A stretch of 64,000 nucleotides of DNA from Pseudomonadota bacterium (GCA_021324455.1 JAJPJA010000059.1:1-64000); one strand, 5' to 3'; counted from the first letter of the stretch, positions 1-7,541 are shown. Notes: a model not told the origin generated them from the letters alone. Program-made: numbers and translations.

Positions 1-596
1 CGCGTATGCGGATCGGCAAGCCGCTCAACCAGAGGTATTTCCTCCAGGTCCGCGCCGGCCGGCTCCTGGTCCGATTGCAGGTCGTAAACCACGTTGCCAT
101 CGCCGAACCCAATCGCGAACAGCGCGCTGCTCTGGCGCCCGCCGCTTTCGCGCAGCATTATCAGCGACTGCGCCCGCGGCGGCAGCAGGTGAACCGCGGA
201 GGCCCGTATCACGCTGGCCGCGTCCTCCTCGCTCCTGAGCGCGGCGGGCAAAAGCGTGCCGGCAGTGAAACGATATCCGGTGAAGACGCGTTCAGGTTCT
301 ATCAACACAGTGCCGGAAGCAAAGGGAGCGAGGTCGAAGACTCCGCGCGCAGGGCGAATACCGCGTACGTAAAGCACGGCGCCCGCCTCGACCATTCTTG
401 CCAGGCACTGCTTTTCGTCCGTCGACGCCCGCTCCAGGCGCGCCAGGCCGATCGAAATCATCGCCGGCCGCTCGGCGCCGGCGGTATCGATTTTATCCCG
501 GTATCGCAGCGCAAGGCCGCGGCAATGTGCAAAACGAGCCGAGGCCGGATGCTGAACCGGGGCGCCGTCGCCTATCGACAAAAAGATTGCCGCCAC
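1..596 (-). CDS. Unidentified protein, 3' end cut by the window edge
   Basis: The minus-strand frame is open from the left edge up to about position 674, where an in-frame TAA closes it. I give the GTG at 594-596 as start, but a TTG at 639-641 or a CTG at 666-668 is also possible. The residues upstream of the GTG still look like coding protein (for example LVACLRVTEQGHQ), so the true start may be one of the earlier codons; none has a convincing Shine-Dalgarno. The visible ~200 residues are soluble, mixed alpha/beta in composition, with no motif I recognise (segments such as VFTGYRFTAGTLLP and SLIMLRESGG). It lies 148 bp downstream of the methyltransferase gene on the same strand and could be the last gene of the sulfolactate operon. 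The plus-strand frame opposite is an antisense shadow. Confidence 0.55.
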   Translation of the reverse strand, partial: MAAIFLSIGDGAPVQHPASARFAHCRGLALRYRDKIDTAGAERPAMISIGLARLERASTDEKQCLARMVEAGAVLYVRGIRPARGVFDLAPFASGTVLIEPERVFTGYRFTAGTLLPAALRSEEDAASVIRASAVHLLPPRAQSLIMLRESGGRQSSALFAIGFGDGNVVYDLQSDQEPAGADLEEIPLVERLADPHT

Positions 597-744
597 GTTT
601 GCCTGATGCCCTTGCTCCGTAACCCTTAAACATGCAACCAAAGCGCTCTGGCTGCCCCAGTGCGGCAGGATCCGTTACATCCGGCGCCCGGCGCGTGCGG
701 AGAGGATCTGTGCAAAGACTTGCCGCGCGTAGCAATCACCTCCG

Positions 745-1626
745 CTAAGCCGCGTTGACGTCGGGTAAATCGATCTGCGAAGGAACCAGGTGTGCCGCCT
801 TTGCACCGCCGGCATGCGTATGCTCAAGCTGCATCGCGCCGCGCGACTTGCGAAAGACCGAGAACTTTTCAACTTCGTCATCCTCCGATACCAGGAGCAA
901 AAAACCGTTCTCGGCCAGATTGGAGCATTGCACCCTCAACGCCTGGCTCATCTGCGCCGGCGAAAAGTACTTGCCGTTGAGCAGATTGGCAATCTTAATC
1001 AGGCCGGGAATTTCGCCCTTCCACGGCGTGAACATATCATAGCGCATGATACTGACGCGCGGATCGCTGCGGGCAAGTCCGATCAGCTCAGGCTGGATCA
1101 GCACGACTTCGCGCCATTGCGACGCGCGGCGATGGCCGGAGATCAGGGCTTGCGCCAGCACCCGCAGCGGCAGGATGGCGCCGTTTACTTCCGAATAGAC
1201 GATGAATCGTTTTGACGCGCGCAAAACGCAATTGCCGTCATTATCCAGAAAATAGTGTATGCCGCCGCGATCCAGCCCACACCTGGCGCTCAGATTCAGG
1301 TCGGTTACATAGTAACGGCGGAAATCGCCGTCCAGGGTCCGGATCAGATCCAGCGAGGTGCTTCCGTCCGACGCTCCGACGTCGAGGATCGCCGGCTTCG
1401 ATCCGCGCAGCAGATCGCGTACAAACCGGTTGGAATGCTGCTGGCGTCCGGGCCGGGTGGTCTTGAAGGTGACGCCGAATTGCATGGTCGAGATGGCGTC
1501 CGAGAAGGCCTGCTGCGAAAGCCCCGCGCCGTTGCCGGCCAGCGGCCGCGGATCGTGAAAAGCAAATGACAGGCGCGAGAACCGCGCGGGCCAGCCGGCT
1601 TCGTTCAGTTTGATTGGTAATCTCAT
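745..1626 (-). CDS. Class I SAM-dependent methyltransferase (sulfolactate cluster)
   Basis: A 293-residue protein with the SAM-binding motif I ILDVGASDG at about residues 80-88, followed by alternating helix and strand segments typical of the Rossmann-like class I methyltransferase fold. A later block around YDMFTPW and NGFLLLVSEDD could be motifs IV-VI. The substrate cannot be read from the sequence. Its ATG (1624-1626) overlaps the TGA of the upstream enolase-superfamily gene as ATGA, so translation is almost certainly coupled. It is the last of five overlapping or abutting genes after comA, comB, the ATP-grasp gene and the enolase-fold gene. By context it would methylate the small molecule made there. 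The N-terminal 60 residues have no recognised domain. Confidence 0.75.
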   Translation of the reverse strand: MRLPIKLNEAGWPARFSRLSFAFHDPRPLAGNGAGLSQQAFSDAISTMQFGVTFKTTRPGRQQHSNRFVRDLLRGSKPAILDVGASDGSTSLDLIRTLDGDFRRYYVTDLNLSARCGLDRGGIHYFLDNDGNCVLRASKRFIVYSEVNGAILPLRVLAQALISGHRRASQWREVVLIQPELIGLARSDPRVSIMRYDMFTPWKGEIPGLIKIANLLNGKYFSPAQMSQALRVQCSNLAENGFLLLVSEDDEVEKFSVFRKSRGAMQLEHTHAGGAKAAHLVPSQIDLPDVNAA

Positions 1627-2789
1627 CTCTTGCTCCGCTCAAGTTCGCATTGCGCCCACAAAAACGGCCGGATCTTTTCCCCAACGAGTTCAATCCCCAG
1701 TCCGGGCCGATTGGGTATTGGCATCGCGCCGCGCCTGACGTCGAATTCCGGCGCATGATCCACGATCTGAAAATGCTCGGCCGATCGGTAGGGATACAGT
1801 TCCTGGATCATGAGATTGGGTATGCACGCGTCGAGCTGAAGGGCCGCCGCGGTGGAGACCGGAGAAGCGCAGATATGGGGCTGGATGCGCACGTTGTACG
1901 CCTCCGCCATCGCGGCGATCTTCCTGGTCTCCATGATTCCGCCGCTGTTGCCGATATCGGGCTGCAGGATGTCCGCCGCGCGGGATTCCAGAATCGGGCG
2001 GAAGCCGTGGCGCGTATACACTCTTTCGCCCAGCGCCACCGGAATGCGGATCGCGGCTGAGACTTTCTCCAATGCTCCCAAATCGAACGGATCCACCGGT
2101 TCTTCCACGAACAGCAGGTCCAGATCCTCCAGGCGGCGGCACAATCGGATGATCTCGTCGGTGGTGAGACCGCCGCTTAGATCGACCATGATATCAACCT
2201 CGGGACCGGCCGCGCGGCGCACCGCCCGCACCTTTTCCACCGCCAGGTTCGCGAAATCCTTCTCCACCGCGCGCCGCGATACGTGGCGGATGGTGCCGTT
2301 GTGGGGCGTCGCCAGCGGGTAGCATTTGACCGCCTTGTAGCCCTCGCTGAGCGGGCGCTCGACGGCGCGGGCGTAATCGTCCGCCGTCAAACACTTGTAG
2401 GACCACCCATTGGCATAAACCCGAACCTGGTCGCGCATCCGGCCGCCGAGCAGTTCGTACACCGGCACTCCGAGCGCCTTGCCCTTGATGTCCCACAAGG
2501 CCTGTTCGACTGCGCTGAGGCCGGCGAACACGATGCCGCCGCCGCCTTTGGCCCAGAACGAGTGGTCGTACATTTCGTTCCACAGTTCTTCGATGCGGAA
2601 CGGATCGCGGCCCAGTACCAGGGAATCGACCAGATCCTTGACCATGCCGGCCGCCGCGGTACCGCCCAAACCGTAAGCCACCGCGGCTTCGCCCACGCCG
2701 GTCAGTCCCTCGTCGGTGAGCAGTTGCAGCAGAACCGGATGGAGGCTGCCGATTCGAACCAGGAAAATGCTTGCTCCGGTGATTTTCAT
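1623..2789 (-). CDS. Enolase-superfamily protein (mandelate racemase / sugar-acid dehydratase type)
   Basis: 388 residues, the usual length for mandelate racemase/muconate lactonizing enzymes, which abstract a proton alpha to a carboxylate using Mg2+. An N-terminal capping domain (about 1-125) is followed by the barrel. Visible active-site elements are Lys155 in AVKCYP, metal ligands Asp203 (MVDLSGG), Glu229/230 (FVEEP) and Glu255 (LGERVYTR), His305 (IQPHICASP) and Glu330 (IQE). The LGERxYTR and PVSTAAxLQL segments resemble the galactonate/mannonate dehydratase subgroup. The usual PHN-x-x-GP is PHICASP here, so the substrate may differ. ATG at 2787-2789 overlaps the upstream ATP-grasp stop (TGATG); a 98-residue open extension upstream only shadows that gene. 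Within a ComA/ComB operon it may act on a sulfonated hydroxy acid; that is inference. Confidence 0.85.
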   Translation of the reverse strand: MKITGASIFLVRIGSLHPVLLQLLTDEGLTGVGEAAVAYGLGGTAAAGMVKDLVDSLVLGRDPFRIEELWNEMYDHSFWAKGGGGIVFAGLSAVEQALWDIKGKALGVPVYELLGGRMRDQVRVYANGWSYKCLTADDYARAVERPLSEGYKAVKCYPLATPHNGTIRHVSRRAVEKDFANLAVEKVRAVRRAAGPEVDIMVDLSGGLTTDEIIRLCRRLEDLDLLFVEEPVDPFDLGALEKVSAAIRIPVALGERVYTRHGFRPILESRAADILQPDIGNSGGIMETRKIAAMAEAYNVRIQPHICASPVSTAAALQLDACIPNLMIQELYPYRSAEHFQIVDHAPEFDVRRGAMPIPNRPGLGIELVGEKIRPFLWAQCELERSKR

Positions 2790-4078
2790 CAAGCGGCCTT
2801 TACCCTGGAATCGAGAGTCTTGCCGCCGGGGGCGGCCGCGCCCTGCGGCGAAGGTGTTGGATAGGCGCGGCGCCCATCGCTTCGCTTGCGCAATCCGCGC
2901 CGGTCGCGCAGCGCGCGCCTTATGTCCATCATGAAGGCGCCGGCCAGCGGCAGCGGGTCGGCGGCGGCGAAAAAGGTCAATTCGCGCACCCCGCGCAGCG
3001 AATCGATCCATCCGCGGAGGGTGAATTTGCCGTCGCGCCAGTAGCGCATCGAGGAGAACAAATCGACGTCTTCGACCAGCCATTTGCGCCCCTCGGGCGC
3101 GCGGGCGGGGATTATCTCCTGCCCGGTCATGTCGGCGTACAGCGCGCGTACCACGTCGATGCCGTTTTCGCCCACGAATACGCGGAACATCGCGCCCAAA
3201 CGGGGATTGATGTCGTTGACCTTGTACCTGCCGTCGCGCGCATCGTAGCGATAGCCGAGATCGAGCGGCCCTGTGTAGCCGATATTCCGCATGAACCTGA
3301 TGGTGGTGTTCTCGACGTAATCATTGCGCTGGCAGATCGCGAGCGATGCCTGGCCGAAGTAGGGCGGGAAATTGCGCAGCTTGCGCCCCGAAAACGCCAC
3401 GCGGCATTGGCCGCCGCGGTCGAAATAGCCGTTGAAGGTCCAGGTCATCTCGTCGCCGCCGGGAATGTATTCCTGAAGCATCACGTTGGGCGCCGCGGGG
3501 TCTTCCACTTCCTGGTAGCGTTGAAGCAGTTCGCGTTCGCCGTTGACGATCTGCATCCGCCACGGTTTAAGCCCCGGAACCAGGTTGTAAATGGGCTTGA
3601 GCAGAATCGGAAAGCGCGCGGTCTTGAGGTAGTCGGCAACCTCCTCGCGCGAGCGTGGAAACGCAGTCTCGGGAACGTCCACGTTCCACTTTTTCGCCAA
3701 ATAATACATCTCGCGTTTGTTGCATAGCGATCGGACCAGGGCGGGATCGCGTCTGGGGAAGATGTAATTCTCGGCGAGCTGATCGGCGTGCTCTTCGACG
3801 AACATCGCGCCGATATCGCTGGTCGGAATCAGCACGGCACGGCGTCCGATCCTGGCGCTGACCTTGTGCAAAAACGCGACCGATTGCTCAGCCGGCTGAT
3901 TATGCAAATCCCAGATGAACTTGCCGCGGCAGTGGCGGGAAAAGAAGACCGGCGAAAAACTGTCGACATCGATACCGTAGATTGGCACCCCCAGCGGTCC
4001 CAAACTGCGCACGACACCCATCCCGACATGATGATGGGTCACCAGCACCAGGACCGGAGTCGACGTATCCTCAAGCAT
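2789..4078 (-). CDS. ATP-grasp ligase (carbamoyl-phosphate-synthase-like)
   Basis: 429 residues. An N-terminal preATP-grasp Rossmann segment (about 1-95, with IPTSDIGAMF) is followed by ATP-grasp features: Lys161 in FPILLKP, the hinge LQEYIPGG at 201-208 and the metal-binding VNDINPRLG near 287-295. The family joins a carboxylate to an amine or similar nucleophile through an acyl phosphate. The last ~40 residues are basic and Pro/Gly rich. It belongs with the single-chain carbamoyl-phosphate-synthase-like ATP-grasp proteins common in natural-product and cell-surface loci rather than with peptide-modifying graspetide ligases. Its start overlaps the comB stop by 8 bp and its stop overlaps the next start by 1 bp. 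By context it may ligate sulfolactate or a product of it; the substrate is unproven. Confidence 0.85.
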   Translation of the reverse strand: MLEDTSTPVLVLVTHHHVGMGVVRSLGPLGVPIYGIDVDSFSPVFFSRHCRGKFIWDLHNQPAEQSVAFLHKVSARIGRRAVLIPTSDIGAMFVEEHADQLAENYIFPRRDPALVRSLCNKREMYYLAKKWNVDVPETAFPRSREEVADYLKTARFPILLKPIYNLVPGLKPWRMQIVNGERELLQRYQEVEDPAAPNVMLQEYIPGGDEMTWTFNGYFDRGGQCRVAFSGRKLRNFPPYFGQASLAICQRNDYVENTTIRFMRNIGYTGPLDLGYRYDARDGRYKVNDINPRLGAMFRVFVGENGIDVVRALYADMTGQEIIPARAPEGRKWLVEDVDLFSSMRYWRDGKFTLRGWIDSLRGVRELTFFAAADPLPLAGAFMMDIRRALRDRRGLRKRSDGRRAYPTPSPQGAAAPGGKTLDSRVKAA

Positions 4079-4826
4079 GATAGGCTCCTCGCTGACTCTT
4101 TTCCCGCGCCGCCGCGAGCGGCTCCTCGAGCAGCACCTCGCCCCCTCTGAGCGCGAACGCGGCGTTGACGTCGCCCACGTGTTCGAGAATAAATTCCAGG
4201 TCCTCGAGCTGCCCGCTGTTGCGCAGGTAGGCCGCGCTCTTGTTGGAAATCCATGCGTCTGCCGGCCGGTTGGCCCATCGCCGCACCAGCTCCAGCGTGC
4301 TGCCGCCGCCGGGCAGATAGCCGAAATCCATCAGGCATTGCGCCAGCCAGGCGCAGCACATCTGATCCTCTTCGCGGAATTCGTCGTAATTGCCCGCGCC
4401 GATCAGCGCGACGGCGGGATGATGCAGCGCCAGATGCCGCGCGGTGGAAATATAGTTGCGCAAACAGGCGACGTAGGCCCCGTCGCATTGCGCCGCTTCA
4501 TGGCACAAACGGGTGCCGGACGAAGAAAGCAGAATCAGCGGCCGTTCGATATCGGTGCGCGCCGCGACCCGTGCTGGACTGTTATTCAGATGAAAGCCCG
4601 GGGGCAGCAGTCCGCGTTGCTCCCCCGCCAGCAGGGGGTTATCCAGCTGTGAAGCCAGGCGATGGGCCGCGTCGAGGCTGGGTACCGGGAAGCATCGCCG
4701 CCCGCTGGCCGCGGCGGTAACCGCAGTAGTGGTTGCGCGCACCACGTCAATAGCAACTACGGCGTAGCCGCGCCGGTAATGAAATACATTTTCGGGAAAG
4801 CAGTCGATAGTAACTGTACTGTGCAT
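4071..4826 (-). CDS. comB: 2-phosphosulfolactate phosphatase family protein (ComB-like)
   Basis: 251 residues, the normal ComB length. ComB hydrolyses 2-phosphosulfolactate to sulfolactate with Mg2+. Family signatures are visible throughout: AIDVVRATTTAV at 26-37 (family pattern DVxRAsTT), GEQRGLLPPGFHLNNSP at 68-84 (family pattern GE..G....GF.lgNSP), LLSSSGTRLC at about 99-108, GAGNYDEFREEDQMCCAWLA at 144-163. The gene follows comA with no gap: the comA TAG ends at 4827 and this ATG begins at 4826. In known organisms ComA and ComB are consecutive steps of archaeal coenzyme M synthesis and, in Bacillus, of spore sulfolactate formation. Here they sit next to each other, which strongly supports a sulfolactate pathway. 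No sulfolactate dehydrogenase or sulfopyruvate decarboxylase gene is visible in the window. Confidence 0.88.
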   Translation of the reverse strand: MHSTVTIDCFPENVFHYRRGYAVVAIDVVRATTTAVTAAASGRRCFPVPSLDAAHRLASQLDNPLLAGEQRGLLPPGFHLNNSPARVAARTDIERPLILLSSSGTRLCHEAAQCDGAYVACLRNYISTARHLALHHPAVALIGAGNYDEFREEDQMCCAWLAQCLMDFGYLPGGGSTLELVRRWANRPADAWISNKSAAYLRNSGQLEDLEFILEHVGDVNAAFALRGGEVLLEEPLAAAREKSQRGAYHA

Positions 4827-5642
4827 CTATGCCGCCTTCTGGGCCGGGGTGCGAGGTCTCAGGTTGCTTTTGCCAAAAGCGTCGGAATGCAGGCCGCGGC
4901 GGTAAATCTCGACCCGCAGGACTTCCTCGAGTCTGACATTGGACAGTTTCACCTGGCTGCCGAAGTGATCGAGCAGCGCGAACTGACTGGGTTTGTTGGG
5001 CGCCTCGAAGGTGACGGTGCGAAAGCCGAAGGCCTGCGCGAAGCGATCGGCGAAGGCGCGATTGAGTTGGCCCGCGGCGTCAAACAGGCCCACGCCCTGG
5101 GCCGATTCGCGCGCTTCCACCACCAGTTCGACCGCGCCGGCGTCCAGCCAGCGGCGGCCCTGGGCGATCAATTCGTCGATCGTGCCGGCCTCGAACGCGC
5201 CGCTGTGCTTTTTGCCCAGTTCGAATTGAACTTCCAGGCCCCGCTCGCGCGCCATCGCAACCACTTCGGCGGCCGGTATCGGCATGTCGGTGAAGCCTTC
5301 GCCGCATTCGATACGGGTTACGCCGAAGTCCGCGCACAGGTCGAGGTAGGCGGGCAGCTGTCCTTGCGCCACGGCGATTTCAAAGGGTCCGCCCCCAGTC
5401 ACGGTGGCCACGCGATGAGCCCTGGCGGAGGCGATCTTGCGGCGAATCACGTTTTCGTTCGCTATCATCCAGCAGGCCATCGAGATTTTCAGAATCGACA
5501 TCAGATGGCTGCTCTGCTGCAGATGCCCCTCCAGCGTGATCGGGTCATAACCCGGATCGAACGGGCTGGTCAGCGGTGGAAGCGCAGCTACCCCGATCGC
5601 TTCGAGGTAATCGGCCGTATGTTGTTTGCCTGTCAGATGCAT
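4827..5642 (-). CDS. comA: Phosphosulfolactate synthase (ComA-like)
   Basis: 271 residues in an alpha/beta-barrel of the ComA family, which adds sulfite to phosphoenolpyruvate to give phosphosulfolactate. Matching landmarks are VTGGGPFEIA at 81-90, ELGKK at 141-145, EARESAQGVGLFD at 176-188, FEAPNKPSQF at 212-221, SNVRLEEVL at 234-242 and RRGLHSDAF at 248-256. They correspond to the family's PGGTLFE, EVGKK, EGRESG..IGLFD, FEAPQK.QQ, NI...EV and RRGLRGDTF. The N-terminus (SPFDPGYDP, LKISMACW) departs from the archaeal KFGWGTS block, so this may be a divergent subfamily. I chose the ATG at 5640-5642 because GGAGGAG lies 3 bases upstream. A GTG at 5661-5663, overlapping the preceding TGA as GTGA, is an alternative that adds 7 residues. 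Confidence 0.87.
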   Translation of the reverse strand: MHLTGKQHTADYLEAIGVAALPPLTSPFDPGYDPITLEGHLQQSSHLMSILKISMACWMIANENVIRRKIASARAHRVATVTGGGPFEIAVAQGQLPAYLDLCADFGVTRIECGEGFTDMPIPAAEVVAMARERGLEVQFELGKKHSGAFEAGTIDELIAQGRRWLDAGAVELVVEARESAQGVGLFDAAGQLNRAFADRFAQAFGFRTVTFEAPNKPSQFALLDHFGSQVKLSNVRLEEVLRVEIYRRGLHSDAFGKSNLRPRTPAQKAA

Positions 5643-5659
5643 AAGCTCCTCCGGATGAT

Positions 5660-5890
5660 TCACCGCCTTTCAGCCGTGTGACAAAGCGCCTGACTGCCCG
5701 AATGCGCGGATTGAAGCGGCGGCGTGCAGGCGCCGCTCTCTTTCGGGCCGGCCAGCGGCGGCGCACAGCCGCATCGCGATAGCAACTCGCTCCAGATCCT
5801 CCGATCCTGGTTCCACGCAAAGGACAGAGGCGGGTCAGGTCTGAGTGCCAGGGTGGAGTAGTAAGTCAGTGTCGGACCGAATCCGGGCAT
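5660..5890 (-). CDS. Small Cys-containing ORF heading the sulfolactate operon
   Basis: A 76-codon frame starting ATG at 5888-5890 with an excellent Shine-Dalgarno (AGGAG, 6-base spacer). It ends in a TGA that overlaps a possible comA GTG. The product begins MPGFGPTLTYYSTLALRPD and carries four cysteines in its second half (CGC at about 40-42, one near 55, one near 70), several Pro/Gly/Ser residues and a basic tail. I recognise no domain and it has no signal peptide. The same frame is open upstream to an ATG at 6056-6058, giving 132 residues, but that start has no clear ribosome site. It could be a small accessory protein, a leader ORF or a precursor peptide for the downstream enzymes; nothing in the sequence decides among these. 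Confidence 0.45.
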   Translation of the reverse strand: MPGFGPTLTYYSTLALRPDPPLSFAWNQDRRIWSELLSRCGCAPPLAGPKESGACTPPLQSAHSGSQALCHTAERR

Positions 5891-6058
5891 ACGAATCTCC
5901 TGTGCGCGCGAAAATCGGCGCCGCATCGATACAAAATCTCTAAAGGTGCGGAAGTGAAAGACGCGGTTGCCGGCCAATCCGGCCAAAGGTTCCGGCTCAA
6001 AGGCTCTTAACGGGTGCGGCGCGGGCCCGGGGCTTCGCGTCTGTGTCGCGTTCGACAT

Positions 6059-6420
6059 GGTCTTTCGGTTCACGCAGAAGAGAGCTTTTGTAGCCGTTTG
6101 CAGCGGTTTATCGGCTGTCGTGATAAGCAACGGATATGCCACGGAGGAGCGATTGAGAAACAGAAGCGTTCAAGCGGGTTCGGCCGCTTAGTCGGGGCCT
6201 GGCGCCGACTGTTCATACGTAATTTGTTCCAACAGTTGAGCCCCGCTTTATGCAATAATTGCATAACCGGGTTTTGCGTCCGGACCGCCTGATTCGATCA
6301 ACGTTGCATTATTGAGCTTTCCAACGGTGGCATCACCATTGCTACAAAACGTGGGCGCTTTAGTAGCCTGTTAGGCAACAACAACGATTCATATAACGAC
6401 TGCGCAGGGAGTTACTTAAT
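6059..6420. other. Divergent intergenic region between the sulfolactate operon and the FemAB/GT4 genes
   Basis: About 360 bp with no convincing gene on either strand (530 bp if the short start of the small ORF is used). It is locally AT-rich around 6240-6420, unlike its neighbours, and contains the 19-bp palindrome at 6248-6266, a related half site GTTGCATTA near 6303-6311, and a small GCCT-GTT-AGGC hairpin near 6366-6376. It must hold the promoters of both divergent transcription units. I could not assign -35/-10 boxes with confidence. Confidence 0.6.
6248..6266. promoter_or_regulatory. Perfect 19-bp palindrome, probable operator
   Basis: TTATGCAAT-A-ATTGCATAA, with two perfect 9-base arms around a single central A. 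Size and symmetry match operators bound by dimeric helix-turn-helix repressors such as the TetR, GntR or MarR families. It lies 154 bp upstream of the FemAB-like gene's ATG and about 360 bp upstream of the small ORF of the sulfolactate operon, in an AT-rich divergent spacer. No regulator gene is adjacent. Confidence 0.6.
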
Positions 6421-7491
6421 ATGGCGATGGCGGCCGCGGCGGACGCCGGGAACGAAACCGATAACGGCGAAATATCAGGCCGCCTCAATCTCAGACCTTT
6501 CCGCGAGGTCCGTACGCTGTGGCTGGACCTGACACGGGCGCTGCCCGGCGCGGCGCTTTATCATCGCGATAGCTGGATCGAGCTGCTCAGCCGCTCCTAC
6601 GGTTTGTCTTTGTGGCTGGCAACCCTCCATCAGGGGGATAGAGTGACGGCCGGCTGCGTGTTTGCGCGGGCTTCGTTGTCGCGCCGCTTCGTCGCGCTTT
6701 CGTTCTCCGACAGCTGTCCGCCGCTGGCCGCGGAGCCTGACGCCGCGCGGCAACTGCTGACCGCGTTGGCGGCCGGCAAGGTCCGGCGCAGCTACGAGAT
6801 TCGCGGCTTTGGCCGCGTGCCGGGATGGGAAACGGTGGAATGCTTCGTTGACTGGCAGCTCAGTCTGGATCGGCCGCTTAAGCGGATTGAGAGCGGACTG
6901 GCGAACAACTTCCGCCGCAACCTGCGCCGCGCCGCGCATCAGGCGATAACCATCGAGCGCGGCTGCGGGCCGGATGTTCTACGGCGCTTCTACGCGCTCC
7001 AACTCGAAAGCCGCCGCCGTCTGGGGCTGCCGCCTCAGCCGTGGCGGTTTTTCAAATGCGCGCAGGAGATCTTCGGGGCTGACGGCAATATGGAAGTCTG
7101 GATAGCGCGCGAGAACGGTGAGGATGCGGCCAGCGCGGTGTTTTTGCGCGACGGCGAGGTAGTTTATTACAAATGGGGCGCGCGGCGATCGATCTCCCGA
7201 TCATTCGCCAATCATCTGCTCTTCTGGAATGCAATCGAGGAATTCGCGCCTCGGGCCCGGATGCTGGATTTGGGCCGCGCCGACGTTCGCAATTCGGGAC
7301 TGATGCGCTTCAAGTCGGAGTTGGGCGCGGTATCCGTTGCGCTGCCCTGTTGCTTTTATCCGCGCGCGCCCGCGCAAGTCAGCGCCGAAGTGCTGACCGG
7401 CACGCGTGCAACTCTGGCAAAAATCTGGAGCCGCCTGCCCGTGAGCGCAACCAGAATGGCGGGTGCAATGCTGTACCGGTTCCTGAGCTGA
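6421..7491 (+). CDS. FemAB-like / GNAT-family acyltransferase (BioF2-like acetyltransferase domain)
   Basis: 356 residues of the acetyltransferase type often found in exopolysaccharide and cell-surface loci (FemAB-related GNAT fold), which transfer an acyl or aminoacyl group to a sugar or amine. Supporting segments are the N-terminal half-domain with YHRDSWIELLSRSYGLSLWLA, the basic stretch NNFRRNLRRAAH near 161-172, the block ENGEDAASAVFLRDGEVVYYKWGA, and LLFWNAIEEFA followed by LDLGRADV and GLMRFKSELGA near the C-terminus; the last two are typical of the family. The ATG has AGGGAG about 10 bases upstream. It is followed by a GT4 glycosyltransferase 50 bp downstream on the same strand, so the pair probably modifies a glycan or glycolipid. 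The acyl donor is not known. Confidence 0.75.
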   Translation: MAMAAAADAGNETDNGEISGRLNLRPFREVRTLWLDLTRALPGAALYHRDSWIELLSRSYGLSLWLATLHQGDRVTAGCVFARASLSRRFVALSFSDSCPPLAAEPDAARQLLTALAAGKVRRSYEIRGFGRVPGWETVECFVDWQLSLDRPLKRIESGLANNFRRNLRRAAHQAITIERGCGPDVLRRFYALQLESRRRLGLPPQPWRFFKCAQEIFGADGNMEVWIARENGEDAASAVFLRDGEVVYYKWGARRSISRSFANHLLFWNAIEEFAPRARMLDLGRADVRNSGLMRFKSELGAVSVALPCCFYPRAPAQVSAEVLTGTRATLAKIWSRLPVSATRMAGAMLYRFLS

Positions 7492-7541
7492 TTGCGCCGC
7501 CCGGACCTCGGCCGAACCAGCGCAGCGATGGAACAAATCCG

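Noticed and set aside
6-629. Plus-strand 207-residue frame at the left edge
   Set aside because: It is codon-aligned antisense to the better minus-strand protein frame and has the Arg/Gln/His-rich look of a GC-rich shadow.
4071-5660. Full bacterial coenzyme M pathway
   Set aside because: Only the ComA and ComB steps are visible. No sulfolactate dehydrogenase, sulfopyruvate decarboxylase or Xanthobacter-type later enzymes are in the window.
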